Source: Astropecten irregularis
Lineage: Eukaryota; Echinodermata; Asteroidea; Paxillosida; Astropectinidae
NCBI GenBank assembly: GCA_963971285.1
Contig: OZ020248.1
Location: 16,678,001-16,742,000, forward strand
Direction: 5' to 3'
Length of the DNA stretch: 64,000 bases
Shown here: in pieces, positions 14,290 to 30,257 of the stretch
Numbering within the stretch: position 1 is the first letter of the stretch
Layout: every line of letters starts with the position of its first letter
The notes under the pieces: generated by a model
What the model was told of the DNA's origin: nothing
The model's database searches: none
Seen by the model: the letters and a program-made list of their open reading frames with translations, nothing else
Translations under genes and position numbers: made by a program

Positions 14290-17200
14290 TTTTACGGGAA
14301 CGGAAAACCAAAAATTGTGGAATTGAAGACACGCAGCTCAAGAACAAAACCTAAATTCAAAATAAAGCCCTTGCTTATCATAGCCCACGGTCGTGCGTAG
14401 TTTTCGGCAAACTTATTGGAAACGAATATTTTCATTTCCTGTGTTTTTTTAAGGGAATGGATCATTCTAACTTTGTCCAGACCAACATCTCCTTTCTTTT
14501 TTACAAAACGCCGTAAGAGGCTGTATCTAGGTTTCGTCTTTAAATTCAAGTGGGTGCTATTCTCCAAATTTCACCCTTGAAAGATAACCTGATTTTGTCT
14601 TCAATATTTTGATGTTTTCACTTTTCAATGTTAGCCCTGAAACTAATATTTCTGTCAGAGAAAAGACTAGTTTGCTTGTAGGCCGGAGCAATTTCCAAAA
14701 GGATAGCGTCAAGATTGTTCAATGTACAATTTGAATTGAAGACTGTATTAAATTTCTGTTGATCGGTCCAGGCCATGCGCGCTGCATATTAATGAGCGAT
14801 ATTGTCTACACTTGACAATGGAATACGCGCAAGGTGCAATTATTCCATTGTACGCACAGCACGACGCCCTAGGCAACGTTTTGCAAACCATACACTGACG
14901 CCCAAACAATAAACATATCGGTTGATATCGACATTATTGTGCTGTTACGTGTCAGGTTATAGTGTATAGCTGGGGGGTTTGGGGCTGCCAGGAAGGGTGA
15001 TTGGGCCTTATTTTTGCCTGACAATTTTACGCCGGATCGGAAAACCAAAAATGGTGGAATTGAAGACACGCAGCTCAAGAACAAAACCTTAATTCAAAAT
15101 AAAGCCCTTGCTTATCATAGCCCACGGTCGTGCGTAGTTTTCGGCAAACTTATTGGAAACGAATATTTTTATTTCCTGGGGTTTTTTTTTAGGGAATGGA
15201 TCATTCTAACTTTGTCCAGACCAACATCTCCTTTCTTTTTTACAAAACGCCGTAAGAGACGGTATCTAGATTTCGTCTTTAAATTCAAGTGGGTGCTATC
15301 TCCAAATTTCACCCTTGAAAGATAACCCGATTTTGTCTTCAATATTTTGATATTTTCACTTTTCAATGATAGCCCTGAACCTAATATTTTTGTCAGAGAA
15401 AAAACTAGTTTGCCTGTAGGCCGGAGCAATTTCCAAAAGGATAGCGTCAAGATTGTTCAATGTACAATTTGAATTGAAGACTGTATTAAATTTATGTTGA
15501 TCGGTCCAGGTCATGCGCGCTGCATATTAATGAGCGATATTGTCTACACTTGACAATGGAATACGCGCAAGGTGCAATTATTCCATTGTACGCACAGCAC
15601 GACGCGCTAGGCAACGTTTTGCAAACCATACACTGACGCCCAAACAATAAACATATCGGTTGATATCGACATTATTGTGCTGTAACGTGTCAGGTTATAG
15701 AGTATAGCTGGGGGTTTGGGGCTGCCAGGAAGGGTGATTGTTCATTATTTTTGCCTGACAATTTTACGCCGGATCGGAAAACCAAAAATGGTGGAATTGA
15801 AGACACGCAGCTCAAGAACAAAACCTTAATTCAAAATAAAGCCCTTGCTTATCATAGCCCACGGTCGTGCGTAGTTTTCGGCAAACTTATTGGAAACGAA
15901 TATTTTTATTTCCTGGGGTTTTTTTTTAGGGAATGGATCATTCTAACTTTGTCCAGACCAACATCTCCTTTCTTTTTTACAAAACGCCGTAAGAGACGGT
16001 ATCTAGATTTCGTCTTTAAATTCAAGTGGGTGCTATCTCCAAATTTCACCCTTGAAAGATAACCCGATTTTGTCTTCAATATTTTGATATTTTCACTTTT
16101 CAATGATAGCCCTGAACCTAATATTTTTGTCAGAGAAAAAACTATAGTTTGCCTGTAGGCCGGAGCAATTTCCAAAAGGATAGCGTCAAGATTGTTCAAT
16201 GTACAATTTGAATTGAAGACTGTATTAAATTTATGTTGATCGGTCCAGGTCATGCGCGCTGCATATTAATGAGCGATATTGTCTACACTTGACAATGGAA
16301 TACGCGCAAGGTGCAATTATTCCATTGTACGCACAGCACGACGCGCTAGGCAACGTTTTGCAAACCATACACTGACGCCCAAACAATAAACATATCGGTT
16401 GATATCGACATTATTGTGCTGTTACGTGTCAGGTTATAGAGTATAGCTGGGGGTTTGGGGCTGCCAGGAAGGGTGATTGTTCATTATTTTTGTCTGACAA
16501 TTTTACGGGAACTGAAAACCAAAAATGGTGGAATTGAAGACACGCAGCTCAAGAACAAAACCTAAATTCAAAATAAAGCCCTTGCTTATCATAGCCCACG
16601 GTCGTGCGTAGTTTTCGGCAAACTTATTGGAAACGAATATTTTCATTTCCTGTGTTTTTTTAAGGGAATGGATCATTCTAACTTTGTCCAGACCAACATC
16701 TCCTTTCTTTTTTACAAAACGCCGTAAGAGACGGTATCTAGATTTCGTCTTTAAATTCAAGTGGGTGCTATCTCCAAATTTCACCCTTGAAAGATAACCC
16801 GATTTTGTCTTCAATATTTTGATATTTTCACTTTTCAATGATAGCCCTGAACCCAATATTTTTGTCAGAGAAAAAACTAGTTTGCCTGTAGGCCGGAGCA
16901 ATTTCCAAAAGGATAGCGTCAAGATTGTTCAATGTACAATTTGAATTGAAGACTGTATTAAATTTATGTTGATCGGTCCAGGTCATGCGCGCTGCATATT
17001 AATGAGCGATATTGTCTACACTTGACAATGGAATACGCGCAAGGTGCAATTATTCCATTGTACGCACAGCACGACGCGCTAGGCAACGTTTTGCAAACCA
17101 TACACTGACGCCCAAACAATAAACATATCGGTTGATATCGACATTATTGTGCTGTAACGTGTCAGGTTATAGAGTATAGCTGGGGGTTTGGGGCTGCCAG

Positions 17201-19129
17201 GAAGGGTGATTGTTCATTATTTTTGTCTGACAATTTTACGGGAACGGAAAACCAAAAATGGTGGAATTGAAGACACGCAGCTCAAGAACAAAACCTAAAT
17301 TCAAAATAAAGCCCTTGCTTATCATAGCCCACGGTCGTGCGTAGTTTTCGGCAAACTTATTGGAAACGAATATTTTTATTTCCTGGGTTTTTTTTTTAGG
17401 GAATGGATCATTCTAACTTTGTCCAGACCAACATCTCCTTTCTTTTTTACAAAACGCCGTAAGAGACGGTATCTAGATTTCGTCTTTAAATTCAAGTGGG
17501 TGCTATCTCCAAATTTCACCCTTGAAAGATAACCCGATTTTGTCTTCAATATTTTGATATTTTAACTTTTCAATGATAGCACTGAACCTAATATTTTTGT
17601 CAGAGAAAAAACTAGTTTGCCTGTAGGCCGGAGCAATTTCCAAAAGGATAGCGTCAAGATTGTTCAATGTACAATTTGAATTGAAGACTGTATTAAATTT
17701 ATGTTGATCGGTCCAGGTCATGCGCGCTGCATATTAATGAGCGATATTGTCTACACTTGACAATGGAATACGCGCAAGGTGCAATTATTCCATTGTACGC
17801 ACAGCACGACGCGCTAGGCAACGTTTTGCAAACCATACACTGACGCCCAAACAATAAACATATCGGTTGATATCGACATTATTGTGCTGTAACGTGTCAG
17901 GTTATAGAGTATAGCTGGGGGTTTGGGGCTGCCAGGAAGGGTGATTGTTCATTATTTTTGTCTGACAATTTTACGGGAACGGAAAACCAAAAATTGTGGA
18001 ATTGAAGACACGCAGCTCAAGAACAAAACCTAAATTCAAAATAAAGCCCTTGCTTATCATAGCCCACGGTCGTGCGTAGTTTTCGGCAAACTTATTGGAA
18101 ACGAATATTTTCATTTCCTGTGTTTTTTTAAGGGAATGGATCATTCTAACTTTGTCCAGACCAACATCTCCTTTCTTTTTTACAAAACGCCGTAAGAGGC
18201 TGTATCTAGGTTTCGTCTTTAAATTCAAGTGGGTGCTATTCTCCAAATTTCACCCTTGAAAGATAACCTGATTTTGTCTTCAATATTTTGATGTTTTCAC
18301 TTTTCAATGTTAGCCCTGAAACTAATATTTCTGTCAGAGAAAAGACTAGTTTGCTTGTAGGCCGGAGCAATTTCCAAAAGGATAGCGTCAAGATTGTTCA
18401 ATGTACAATTTGAATTGAAGACTGTATTAAATTTCTGTTGATCGGTCCAGGCCATGCGCGCTGCATATTAATGAGCGATATTGTCTACACTTGACAATGG
18501 AATACGCGCAAGGTGCAATTATTCCATTGTACGCACAGCACGACGCCCTAGGCAACGTTTTGCAAACCATACACTGACGCCCAAACAATAAACATATCGG
18601 TTGATATCGACATTATTGTGCTGTTACGTGTCAGGTTATAGTGTATAGCTGGGGGGTTTGGGGCTGCCAGGAAGGGTGATTGGGCCTTATTTTTGCCTGA
18701 CAATTTTACGCCGGATCGGAAAACCAAAAATGGTGGAATTGAAGACACGCAGCTCAAGAACAAAACCTTAATTCAAAATAAAGCCCTTGCTTATCATAGC
18801 CCACGGTCGTGCGTAGTTTTCGGCAAACTTATTGGAAACGAATATTTTTATTTCCTGGGGTTTTTTTTTAGGGAATGGATCATTCTAACTTTGTCCAGAC
18901 CAACATCTCCTTTCTTTTTTACAAAACGCCGTAAGAGACGGTATCTAGATTTCGTCTTTAAATTCAAGTGGGTGCTATCTCCAAATTTCACCCTTGAAAG
19001 ATAACCCGATTTTGTCTTCAATATTTTGATATTTTCACTTTTCAATGATAGCCCTGAACCTAATATTTTTGTCAGAGAAAAAACTAGTTTGCCTGTAGGC
19101 CGGAGCAATTTCCAAAAGGATAGCGTCAA
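14290..19129 (+). repeat. 3,679-bp five-monomer block, two copies
   Basis: The segment beginning at 14,290 returns at 17,969 with an offset of 3,679 bp. Rare shared marks prove common descent: 'aagaggctgtatctagg' (14,515 and 18,194), an extra T in 'gctattctccaaat', 'gtcagagaaaagactag', and 'acgacgccctaggc' (14,862 and 18,541). Landmarks 14,869/18,548, 15,014/18,693 and 15,169/18,848 keep the same offset. A related part returns at 22,377, 3,684 bp further. Confidence 0.88.
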
Positions 19130-22100
19130 GATTGTTCAATGTACAATTTGAATTGAAGACTGTATTAAATTTATGTTGATCGGTCCAGGTCATGCGCGCT
19201 GCATATTAATGAGCGATATTGTCTACACTTGACAATGGAATACGCGCAAGGTGCAATTATTCCATTGTACGCACAGCACGACGCGCTAGGCAACGTTTTG
19301 CAAACCATACACTGACGCCCAAACAATAAACATATCGGTTGATATCGACATTATTGTGCTGTAACGTGTCAGGTTATAGAGTATAGCTGGGGGTTTGGGG
19401 CTGCCAGGAAGGGTGATTGTTCATTATTTTTGCCTGACAATTTTACGCCGGATCGGAAAACCAAAAATGGTGGAATTGAAGACACGCAGCTCAAGAACAA
19501 AACCTTAATTCAAAATAAAGCCCTTGCTTATCATAGCCCACGGTCGTGCGTAGTTTTCGGCAAATTTATTGGAAACGAATATTTTCATTTCCTGTGTTTT
19601 TTTTTAGGGAATGGATCATTCTAACTTTGTCCAGACCAACATCTCCTTTCTTTTTTACAAAACGCCGTAAGAGACGGTATCTAGATTTCGTCTTTAAATT
19701 CAAGTGGGTGCTATCTCCAAATTTCACCCTTGAAAGATAACCCGATTTTGTCTTCAATATTTTGATATTTTCACTTTTCAATGATAGCCCTGAACCTAAT
19801 ATTTTTGTCAGAGAAAAAACTAGTTTGCCTGTAGGCCGGAGCAATTTCCAAAAGGATAGCGTCAAGATTGTTCAATGTACAATTTGAATTGAAGACTGTA
19901 TTAAATTTATGTTGATCGGTCCAGGTCATGCGCGCTGCATATTAATGAGCGATATTGTCTACACTTGACAATGGAATACGCGCAAGGTGCAATTATTCCA
20001 TTGTACGCACAGCACGACGCGCTAGGCAACGTTTTGCAAACCATACACTGACGCCCAAACAATAAACATATCGGTTGATATCGACATTATTGTGCTGTAA
20101 CGTGTCAGGTTATAGAGTATAGCTGGGGGTTTGGGGCTGCCAGGAAGGGTGATTGTTCATTATTTTTGCCTGACAATTTTACGCCGGATCGGAAAACCAA
20201 AAATGGTGGAATTGAAGACACGCAGCTCAAGAACAAAACCTTAATTCAAAATAAAGCCCTTGCTTATCATAGCCCACGGTCGTGCGTAGTTTTCGGCAAA
20301 CTTATTGGAAACGAATATTTTTATTTCCTGGGGGTTTTTTTTAGGGAATGGATCATTCTAACTTTGTCCAGACCAACATCTCCTTTCTTTTTTACAAAAC
20401 GCCGTAAGAGACGGTATCTAGATTTCGTCTTTAAATTCAAGTGGGTGCTATCTCCAAATTTCACCCTTGAAAGATAACCCGATTTTGTCTTCAATATTTT
20501 GATATTTTCACTTTTCAATGATAGCCCTGAACCTAATATTTTTGTCAGAGAAAAAACTATAGTTTGCCTGTAGGCCGGAGCAATTTCCAAAAGGATAGCG
20601 TCAAGATTGTTCAATGTACAATTTGAATTGAAGACTGTATTAAATTTATGTTGATCGGTCCAGGTCATGCGCGCTGCATATTAATGAGCGATATTGTCTA
20701 CACTTGACAATGGAATACGCGCAAGGTGCAATTATTCCATTGTACGCACAGCACGACGCGCTAGGCAACGTTTTGCAAACCATACACTGACGCCCAAACA
20801 ATAAACATATCGGTTGATATCGACATTATTGTGCTGTTACGTGTCAGGTTATAGAGTATAGCTGGGGGTTTGGGGCTGCCAGGAAGGGTGATTGTTCATT
20901 ATTTTTGCCTGACAATTTTACGCCGGATCGGAAAACCAAAAATGGTGGAATTGAAGACACGCAGCTCAAGAACAAAACCTTAATTCAAAATAAAGCCCTT
21001 GCTTATCATAGCCCACGGTCGTGCGTAGTTTTCGGCAAATTTATTGGAAACGAATATTTTCATTTCCTGTGTTTTTTTTAAGGGAATGGATCATTCTAAC
21101 TTTGTCCAGTCCAACATCTCCTTTCTTTTTTACAAAACGCCGTAAGAGACTGTATCTAGGTTTCGTCTTTAAATTCAAGTGGGTGCTATCTCCAAATTTC
21201 AGCCTTGAAAGGTAACCTGATTTTGTCTTCAATATTTTGATGTTTTCACTTTTCAATGATAGCCCTGAAACTAATATTTTTGTCAGAGAAAAAACTTGTT
21301 TGCAGTTGTAGGCCGGAGCAATTTCCAAAAGGATAGCGTCAAGATTGTTCAATGTACAATTTGAATTGAAGACTGTATTAAATTTATGTTGATCGGTCCA
21401 GGCCATGCGCGCTGCATATTAATGAGCGATATTGTCTACACTTGACAATGGAATACGCGCAAGGTGCAATTTTTCCATTGTACGCACAGCACGACGCGCT
21501 AGGCAACGTTTTGCAAACCATACACTGACGCCCAAACAATAAACATATCGGTTGATATCGACATTATTGTGCTGTAACGTGTCAGGTTATAGAGTATACC
21601 TGGGGGTTTGGGGCTGCCAGGAAGGGTGATTGTTCATTATTTTTGTCTGACAATTTTACGGGAACGGAAAACCAAAAATGGTGGAATTGAAGACACGCAG
21701 CTCAAGAACAAAACCTAAATTCAAAATAAAGCCCTTGCTTATCATAGCCCACGGTCGTGCGTAGTTTTCGGCAAACTTATTGGAAACGAATATTTTAATT
21801 TCCTGTGTTTTTTTAAGGGAATGGATCATTCTAACTTTGTCCAGACCAACATCTCCTTTCTTTTTTACAAAACGCCGTAAGAGACGGTATCTAGATTTCG
21901 TCTTTAAATTCAAGTGGGTGCTATCTCCAAATTTCACCCTTGAAAGATAACCCGATTTTGTCTTCAATATTTTGATATTTTCACTTTTCAATGATAGCCC
22001 TGAACCTAATATTTTTGACAGAGAAAAAACTAGTTTGCCTGTAGGCCGGAGCAATTTCCAAAAGGATAGCGTCAAGATTGTTCAATGTACAATTTGAATT

Positions 22101-25100
22101 GAAGACTGTATTAAATTTCTGTTGATCGGTCCAGGCCATGCGCGCTGCATATTAATGAGCGATATTGTCTACACTTGACAATGGAATACGCGCAAGGTGC
22201 AATTATTCCATTGTACGCACAGCACGACGCCCTAGGCAACGTTTTGCAAACCATACACTGACGCCCAAACAATAAACATATCGGTTGATATCGACATTAT
22301 TGTGCTGTTACGTGTCAGGTTATAGTGTATAGCTGGGGGGTTTGGGGCTGCCAGGAAGGGTGATTGGGCCTTATTTTTGCCTGACAATTTTACGCCGGAT
22401 CGGAAAACCAAAAATGGTGGAATTGAAGACACGCAGCTCAAGAACAAAACCTTAATTCAAAATAAAGCCCTTGCTTATCATAGCCCACGGTCGTGCGTAG
22501 TTTTCGGCAAACTTATTGGAAACGAATATTTTTATTTCCTGGGGTTTTTTTTTAGGGAATGGATCATTCTAACTTTGTCCAGACCAACATCTCCTTTCTT
22601 TTTTACAAAACGCCGTAAGAGACGGTATCTAGATTTCGTCTTTAAATTCAAGTGGGTGCTATCTCCAAATTTCACCCTTGAAAGATAACCCGATTTTGTC
22701 TTCAATATTTTGATATTTTCACTTTTCAATGATAGCCCTGAACCTAATATTTTTGTCAGAGAAAAAACTAGTTTGCCTGTAGGCCGGAGCAATTTCCAAA
22801 AGGATAGCGTCAAGATTGTTCAATGTACAATTTGAATTGAAGACTGTATTAAATTTATGTTGATCGGTCCAGGTCATGCGCGCTGCATATTAATGAGCGA
22901 TATTGTCTACACTTGACAATGGAATACGTGCAAGGTGCAATTATTCCATTGTACGCACAGCACGACGCGCTAGGCAACGTTTTGCAAACCATACACTGAC
23001 GCCCAAACAATAAACATATCGGTTGATATCGACATTATTGTGCTGTAACGTGTCAGGTTATAGAGTATAGCTGGGGGTTTGGGGCTGCCAGGAAGGGTGA
23101 TTGTTCATTATTTTTGCCTGACAATTTTACGCCGGATCGGAAAACCAAAAATGGTGGAATTGAAGACACGCAGCTCAAGAACAAAACCTTAATTCAAAAT
23201 AAAGCCCTTGCTTATCATAGCCCACGGTCGTGCGTAGTTTTCGGCAAACTTATTGGAAACGAATATTTTTATTTCCTGGGGGTTTTTTTTAGGGAATGGA
23301 TCATTCTAACTTTGTCCAGACCAACATCTCCTTTCATTTTTACAAAACGCCGTAAGAGACGGTATCTAGATTTCGTCTTTAAATTCAAGTGGGTGCTATC
23401 TCCAAATTTCACCCTTGAAAGATAACCCGATTTTGTCTTCAATATTTTGATATTTTCACTTTTCAATGATAGCCCTGAACCTAATATTTTTGTCAGAGAA
23501 AAAACTAGTTTGCCTGTAGGCCGGAGCAATTTCCAAAAGGATAGCGTCAAGATTGTTCAATGTACAATTTGAATTGAAGACTGTATTAAATTTATGTTGA
23601 TCGGTCCAGGTCATGCGCGCTGCATATTAATGAGCGATATTGTCTACACTTGACAATGGAATACGCGCAAGGTGCAATTATTCCATTGTACGCACAGCAC
23701 GACGCGCTAGGCAACGTTTTGCAAACCATACACTGACGCCCAAACAATAAACATATCGGTTGATATCGACATTATTGTGCTGTAACGTGTCAGGTTATAG
23801 AGTATAGCTGGGGGTTTGGGGCTGCCAGGAAGGGTGATTGTTCATTATTTTTGTCTGACAATTTTACGGGAACGGAAAACCAAAAATGGTGGAATTGAAG
23901 ACACGCAGCTCAAGAACAAAACCTAAATTCAAAATAAAGCCCTTGCTTATCATAGCCCACGGTCGTGCGTAGTTTTCGGCAAACTTATTGGAAACGAATA
24001 TTTTCATTTCCTGTGTTTTTTTAAGGGAATGGATCATTCTAACTTTGTCCAGACCAACATCTCCTTTCTTTTTTACAAAACGCCGTAAGAGACGGTATCT
24101 AGATTTCGTCTTTAAATTCAAGTGGGTGCTATCTCCAAATTTCACCCTTGAAAGATAACCCGATTTTGTCTTCAATATTTTGATATTTTCACTTTTCAAT
24201 GATAGCCCTGAACCTAATATTTTTGTCAGAGAAAAAACTAGTTTGCCTGTAGGCCGGAGCAATTTCCAAAAGGATAGCGTCAAGATTGTTCAATGTACAA
24301 TTTGAATTGAAGACTGTATTAAATTTATGTTGATCGGTCCAGGTCATGCGCGCTGCATATTAATGAGCGATATTGTCTACACTTGACAATGGAATACGCG
24401 CAAGGTGCAATTATTCCATTGTACGCACAGCACGACGCGCTAGGCAACGTTTTGCAAACCATACACTGACGCCCAAACAATAAACATATCGGTTGATATC
24501 GACATTATTGTGCTGTAACGTGTCAGGTTATAGAGTATAGCTGGGGGTTTGGGGCTGCCAGGAAGGGTGATTGTTCATTATTTTTGTCTGACAATTTTAC
24601 GGGAACGGAAAACCAAAAATGGTGGAATTGAAGACACGCAGCTCAAGAACAAAACCTAAATTCAAAATAAAGCCCTTGCTTATCATAGCCCACGGTCGTG
24701 CGTAGTTTTCGGCAAACTTATTGGAAACGAATATTTTTATTTCCTGGGTTTTTTTTTAAGGGAATGGATCATTCTAACTTTGTCCAGACCAACATCTCCT
24801 TTCTTTTTTACAAAACGCCGTAAGAGACGGTATCTAGATTTCGTCTTTAAATTCAAGTGGGTGCTATCTCCAAATTTCACCCTTGAAAGATAACCCGATT
24901 TTGTCTTCAATATTTTGATATTTTCACTTTTCAATGATAGCACTGAACCTAATATTTTTGTCAGAGAAAAAACTAGTTTGCCTGTAGGCCGGAGCAATTT
25001 CCAAAAGGATAGCGTCAAGATTGTTCAATGTACAATTTGAATTGAAGACTGTATTAAATTTATGTTGATCGGTCCAGGTCATGCGCGCTGCATATTAATG

Positions 25101-28100
25101 AGCGATATTGTCTACACTTGACAATGGAATACGCGCAAGGTGCAATTATTCCATTGTACGCACAGCACGACGCGCTAGGCAACGTTTTGCAAACCATACA
25201 CTGACGCCCAAACAATAAACATATCGGTTGATATCGACATTATTGTGCTGTAACGTGTCAGGTTATAGAGTATAGCTGGGGGTTTGGGGCTGCCAGGAAG
25301 GGTGATTGGGCATTATTTTTGTCTGACAATTTTACGCCGGATCGGAAAACCAAAAATGGTGGAATTGAAGACACGCAGCTCAAGAAAAAAAAAACTAAAT
25401 TCAAAATAAAGCCCTTGCTTATCATAGCCCACGGTCGTGCGTAGTTTTCGGCAAATTTATTGGAAACGAATATTTTCATTTCCTGTGTTTTTTTTAAGGG
25501 AATGGATCATTCTAACTTTGTCCAGTCCAACATCTCCTTTCTTTTTTACAAAACGCCGTAAGAGACTGTATCTAGGTTTCGTCTTTAAATTCAAGTGGGT
25601 GCTATCTCCAAATTTCAGCCTTGAAAGGTAACCTGATTTTGTCTTCAATATTTTGATGTTTTCACTTTTCAATGATAGCCCTGAAACTAATATTTTTGTC
25701 AGAGAAAAAACTTGTTTGCAGTTGTAGGCCGGAGCAATTTCCAAAAGGATAGCGTCAAGATTGTTCAATGTACAATTTGAATTGAAGACTGTATTAAATT
25801 TATGTTGATCGGTCCAGGCCATGCGCGCTGCATATTAATGAGCGATATTGTCTACACTTGACAATGGAATACGCGCAAGGTGCAATTTTTCCATTGTACG
25901 CACAGCACGACGCGCTAGGCAACGTTTTGCAAACCATACACTGACGCCCAAACAATAAACATATCGGTTGATATCGACATTATTGTGCTGTAACGTGTCA
26001 GGTTATAGAGTATAGCTGGGGGTTTGGGGCTGCCAGGAAGGGTGATTGTTCATTATTTTTGTCTGACAATTTTACGGGAACGGAAAACCAAAAATGGTGG
26101 AATTGAAGACACGCAGCTCAAGAACAAAACCTAAATTCAAAATAAAGCCCTTGCTTATCATAGCCCACGGTCGTGCGTAGTTTTCGGCAAACTTATTGGA
26201 AACGAATATTTTCATTTCCTGTGTTTTTTTAAGGGAATGGATCATTCTAACTTTGTCCAGACCAACATCTCCTTTCTTTTTTACAAAACGCCGTAAGAGA
26301 CGGTATCTAGATTTCGTCTTTAAATTCAAGTGGGTGCTATCTCCAAATTTCACCCTTGAAAGATAACCCGATTTTGTCTTCAATATTTTGATATTTTCAC
26401 TTTTCAATGATAGCCCTGAACCTAATATTTTTGTCAGAGAAAAAACTAGTTTGCCTGTAGGCCGGAGCAATTTCCAAAAGGATAGCGTCAAGATTGTTCA
26501 ATGTACAATTTGAATTGAAGACTGTATTAAATTTATGTTGATCGGTCCAGGTCATGCGCGCTGCATATTAATGAGCGATATTGTCTACACTTGACAATGG
26601 AATACGCGCAAGGTGCAATTATTCCATTGTACGCACAGCACGACGCGCTAGGCAACGTTTTGCAAACCATACACTGACGCCCAAACAATAAACATATCGG
26701 TTGATATCGACATTATTGTGCTGTAACGTGTCAGGTTATAGAGTATAGCTGGGGGTTTGGGGCTGCCAGGAAGGGTGATTGTTCATTATTTTTGCCTGAC
26801 AATTTTACGCCGGATCGGAAAACCAAAAATGGTGGAATTGAAGACACGCAGCTCAAGAACAAAACCTTAATTCAAAATAAAGCCCTTGCTTATCATAGCC
26901 CACGGTCGTGCGTAGTTTTCGGCAAACTTATTGGAAACGAATATTTTTATTTCCTGGGGGTTTTTTTTAGGGAATGGATCATTCTAACTTTGTCCAGACC
27001 AACATCTCCTTTCATTTTTACAAAACGCCGTAAGAGACGGTATCTAGATTTCGTCTTTAAATTCAAGTGGGTGCTATCTCCAAATTTCACCCTTGAAAGA
27101 TAACCCGATTTTGTCTTCAATATTTTGATATTTTCACTTTTCAATGATAGCCCTGAACCTAATATTTTTGTCAGAGAAAAAACTAGTTTGCCTGTAGGCC
27201 GGAGCAATTTCCAAAAGGATAGCGTCAAGATTGTTCAATGTACAATTTGAATTGAAGACTGTATTAAATTTATGTTGATCGGTCCAGGTCATGCGCGCTG
27301 CATATTAATGAGCGATATTGTCTACACTTGACAATGGAATACGCGCAAGGTGCAATTATTCCATTGTACGCACAGCACGACGCGCTAGGCAACGTTTTGC
27401 AAACCATACACTGACGCCCAAACAATAAACATATCGGTTGATATCGACATTATTGTGCTGTAACGTGTCAGGTTATAGAGTATAGCTGGGGGTTTGGGGC
27501 TGCCAGGAAGGGTGATTGTTCATTATTTTTGTCTGACAATTTTACGGGAACGGAAAACCAAAAATGGTGGAATTGAAGACACGCAGCTCAAGAACAAAAC
27601 CTAAATTCAAAATAAAGCCCTTGCTTATCATAGCCCACGGTCGTGCGTAGTTTTCGGCAAACTTATTGGAAACGAATATTTTCATTTCCTGTGTTTTTTT
27701 AAGGGAATGGATCATTCTAACTTTGTCCAGACCAACATCTCCTTTCTTTTTTACAAAACGCCGTAAGAGACGGTATCTAGATTTCGTCTTTAAATTCAAG
27801 TGGGTGCTATCTCCAAATTTCACCCTTGAAAGATAACCCGATTTTGTCTTCAATATTTTGATATTTTCACTTTTCAATGATAGCCCTGAACCTAATATTT
27901 TTGTCAGAGAAAAAACTAGTTTGCCTGTAGGCCGGAGCAATTTCCAAAAGGATAGCGTCAAGATTGTTCAATGTACAATTTGAATTAAAGACTGTATTAA
28001 ATTTATGTTGATCGGTCCAGGTCATGCGCGCTGCATATTAATGAGCGATATTGTCTACACTTGACAATGGAATACGCGCAAGGTGCAATTATTCCATTGT

Positions 28101-30257
28101 ACGCACAGCACGACGCGCTAGGCAACGTTTTGCAAACCATACACTGACGCCCAAACAATAAACATATCGGTTGATATCGACATTATTGTGCTGTAACGTG
28201 TCAGGTTATAGAGTATAGCTGGGGGTTTGGGGCTGCCAGGAAGGGTGATTGTTCATTATTTTTGTCTGACAATTTTACGGGAACGGAAAACCAAAAATGG
28301 TGGAATTGAAGACACGCAGCTCAAGAACAAAACCTAAATTCAAAATAAAGCCCTTGCTTATCATAGCCCACGGTCGTGCGTAGTTTTCGGCAAACTTATT
28401 GGAAACGAATATTTTTATTTCCTGGGTTTTTTTTTAAGGGAATGGATCATTCTAACTTTGTCCAGACCAACATCTCCTTTCTTTTTTACAAAACGCCGTA
28501 AGAGACGGTATCTAGATTTCGTCTTTAAATTCAAGTGGGTGCTATCTCCAAATTTCACCCTTGAAAGATAACCCGATTTTGTCTTCAATATTTTGATATT
28601 TTCACTTTTCAATGATAGCACTGAACCTAATATTTTTGTCAGAGAAAAAACTAGTTTGCCTGTAGGCCGGAGCAATTTCCAAAAGGATAGCGTCAAGATT
28701 GTTCAATGTACAATTTGAATTGAAGACTGTATTAAATTTATGTTGATCGGTCCAGGTCATGCGCGCTGCATATTAATGAGCGATATTGTCTACACTTGAC
28801 AATGGAATACGCGCAAGGTGCAATTATTCCATTGTACGCACAGCACGACGCGCTAGGCAACGTTTTGCAAACCATACACTGACGCCCAAACAATAAACAT
28901 ATCGGTTGATATCGACATTATTGTGCTGTAACGTGTCAGGTTATAGAGTATAGCTGGGGGTTTGGGGCTGCCAGGAAGGGTGATTGGGCATTATTTTTGT
29001 CTGACAATTTTACGCCGGATCGGAAAACCAAAAATGGTGGAATTGAAGACACGCAGCTCAAGAAAAAAAAAACTAAATTCAAAATAAAGCCCTTGCTTAT
29101 CATAGCCCACGGTCGTGCGTAGTTTTCGGCAAATTTATTGGAAACGAATATTTTCATTTCCTGTGTTTTTTTTAAGGGAATGGATCATTCTAACTTTGTC
29201 CAGTCCAACATCTCCTTTCTTTTTTACAAAACGCCGTAAGAGACTGTATCTAGGTTTCGTCTTTAAATTCAAGTGGGTGCTATCTCCAAATTTCAGCCTT
29301 GAAAGGTAACCTGATTTTGTCTTCAATATTTTGATGTTTTCACTTTTCAATGATAGCCCTGAAACTAATATTTTTGTCAGAGAAAAAACTTGTTTGCAGT
29401 TGTAGGCCGGAGCAATTTCCAAAAGGATAGCGTCAAGATTGTTCAATGTACAATTTGAATTGAAGACTGTATTAAATTTATGTTGATCGGTCCAGGCCAT
29501 GCGCGCTGCATATTAATGAGCGATATTGTCTACACTTGACAATGGAATACGCGCAAGGTGCAATTTTTCCATTGTACGCACAGCACGACGCGCTAGGCAA
29601 CGTTTTGCAAACCATACACTGACGCCCAAACAATAAACATATCGGTTGATATCGACATTATTGTGCTGTAACGTGTCAGGTTATAGAGTATAGCTGGGGG
29701 TTTGGGGCTGCCAGGAAGGGTGATTGTTCATTATTTTTGTCTGACAATTTTACGGGAACGGAAAACCAAAAATGGTGGAATTGAAGACACGCAGCTCAAG
29801 AACAAAACCTAAATTCAAAATAAAGCCCTTGCTTATCATAGCCCACGGTCGTGCGTAGTTTTCGGCAAACTTATTGGAAACGAATATTTTCATTTCCTGT
29901 GTTTTTTTAAGGGAATGGATCATTCTAACTTTGTCCAGACCAACATCTCCTTTCTTTTTTACAAAACGCCGTAAGAGACGGTATCTAGATTTCGTCTTTA
30001 AATTCAAGTGGGTGCTATCTCCAAATTTCACCCTTGAAAGATAACCCGATTTTGTCTTCAATATTTTGATATTTTCACTTTTCAATGATAGCCCTGAACC
30101 TAATATTTTTGTCAGAGAAAAAACTAGTTTGCCTGTAGGCCGGAGCAATTTCCAAAAGGATAGCGTCAAGATTGTTCAATGTACAATTTGAATTGAAGAC
30201 TGTATTAAATTTATGTTGATCGGTCCAGGTCATGCGCGCTGCATATTAATGAGCGAT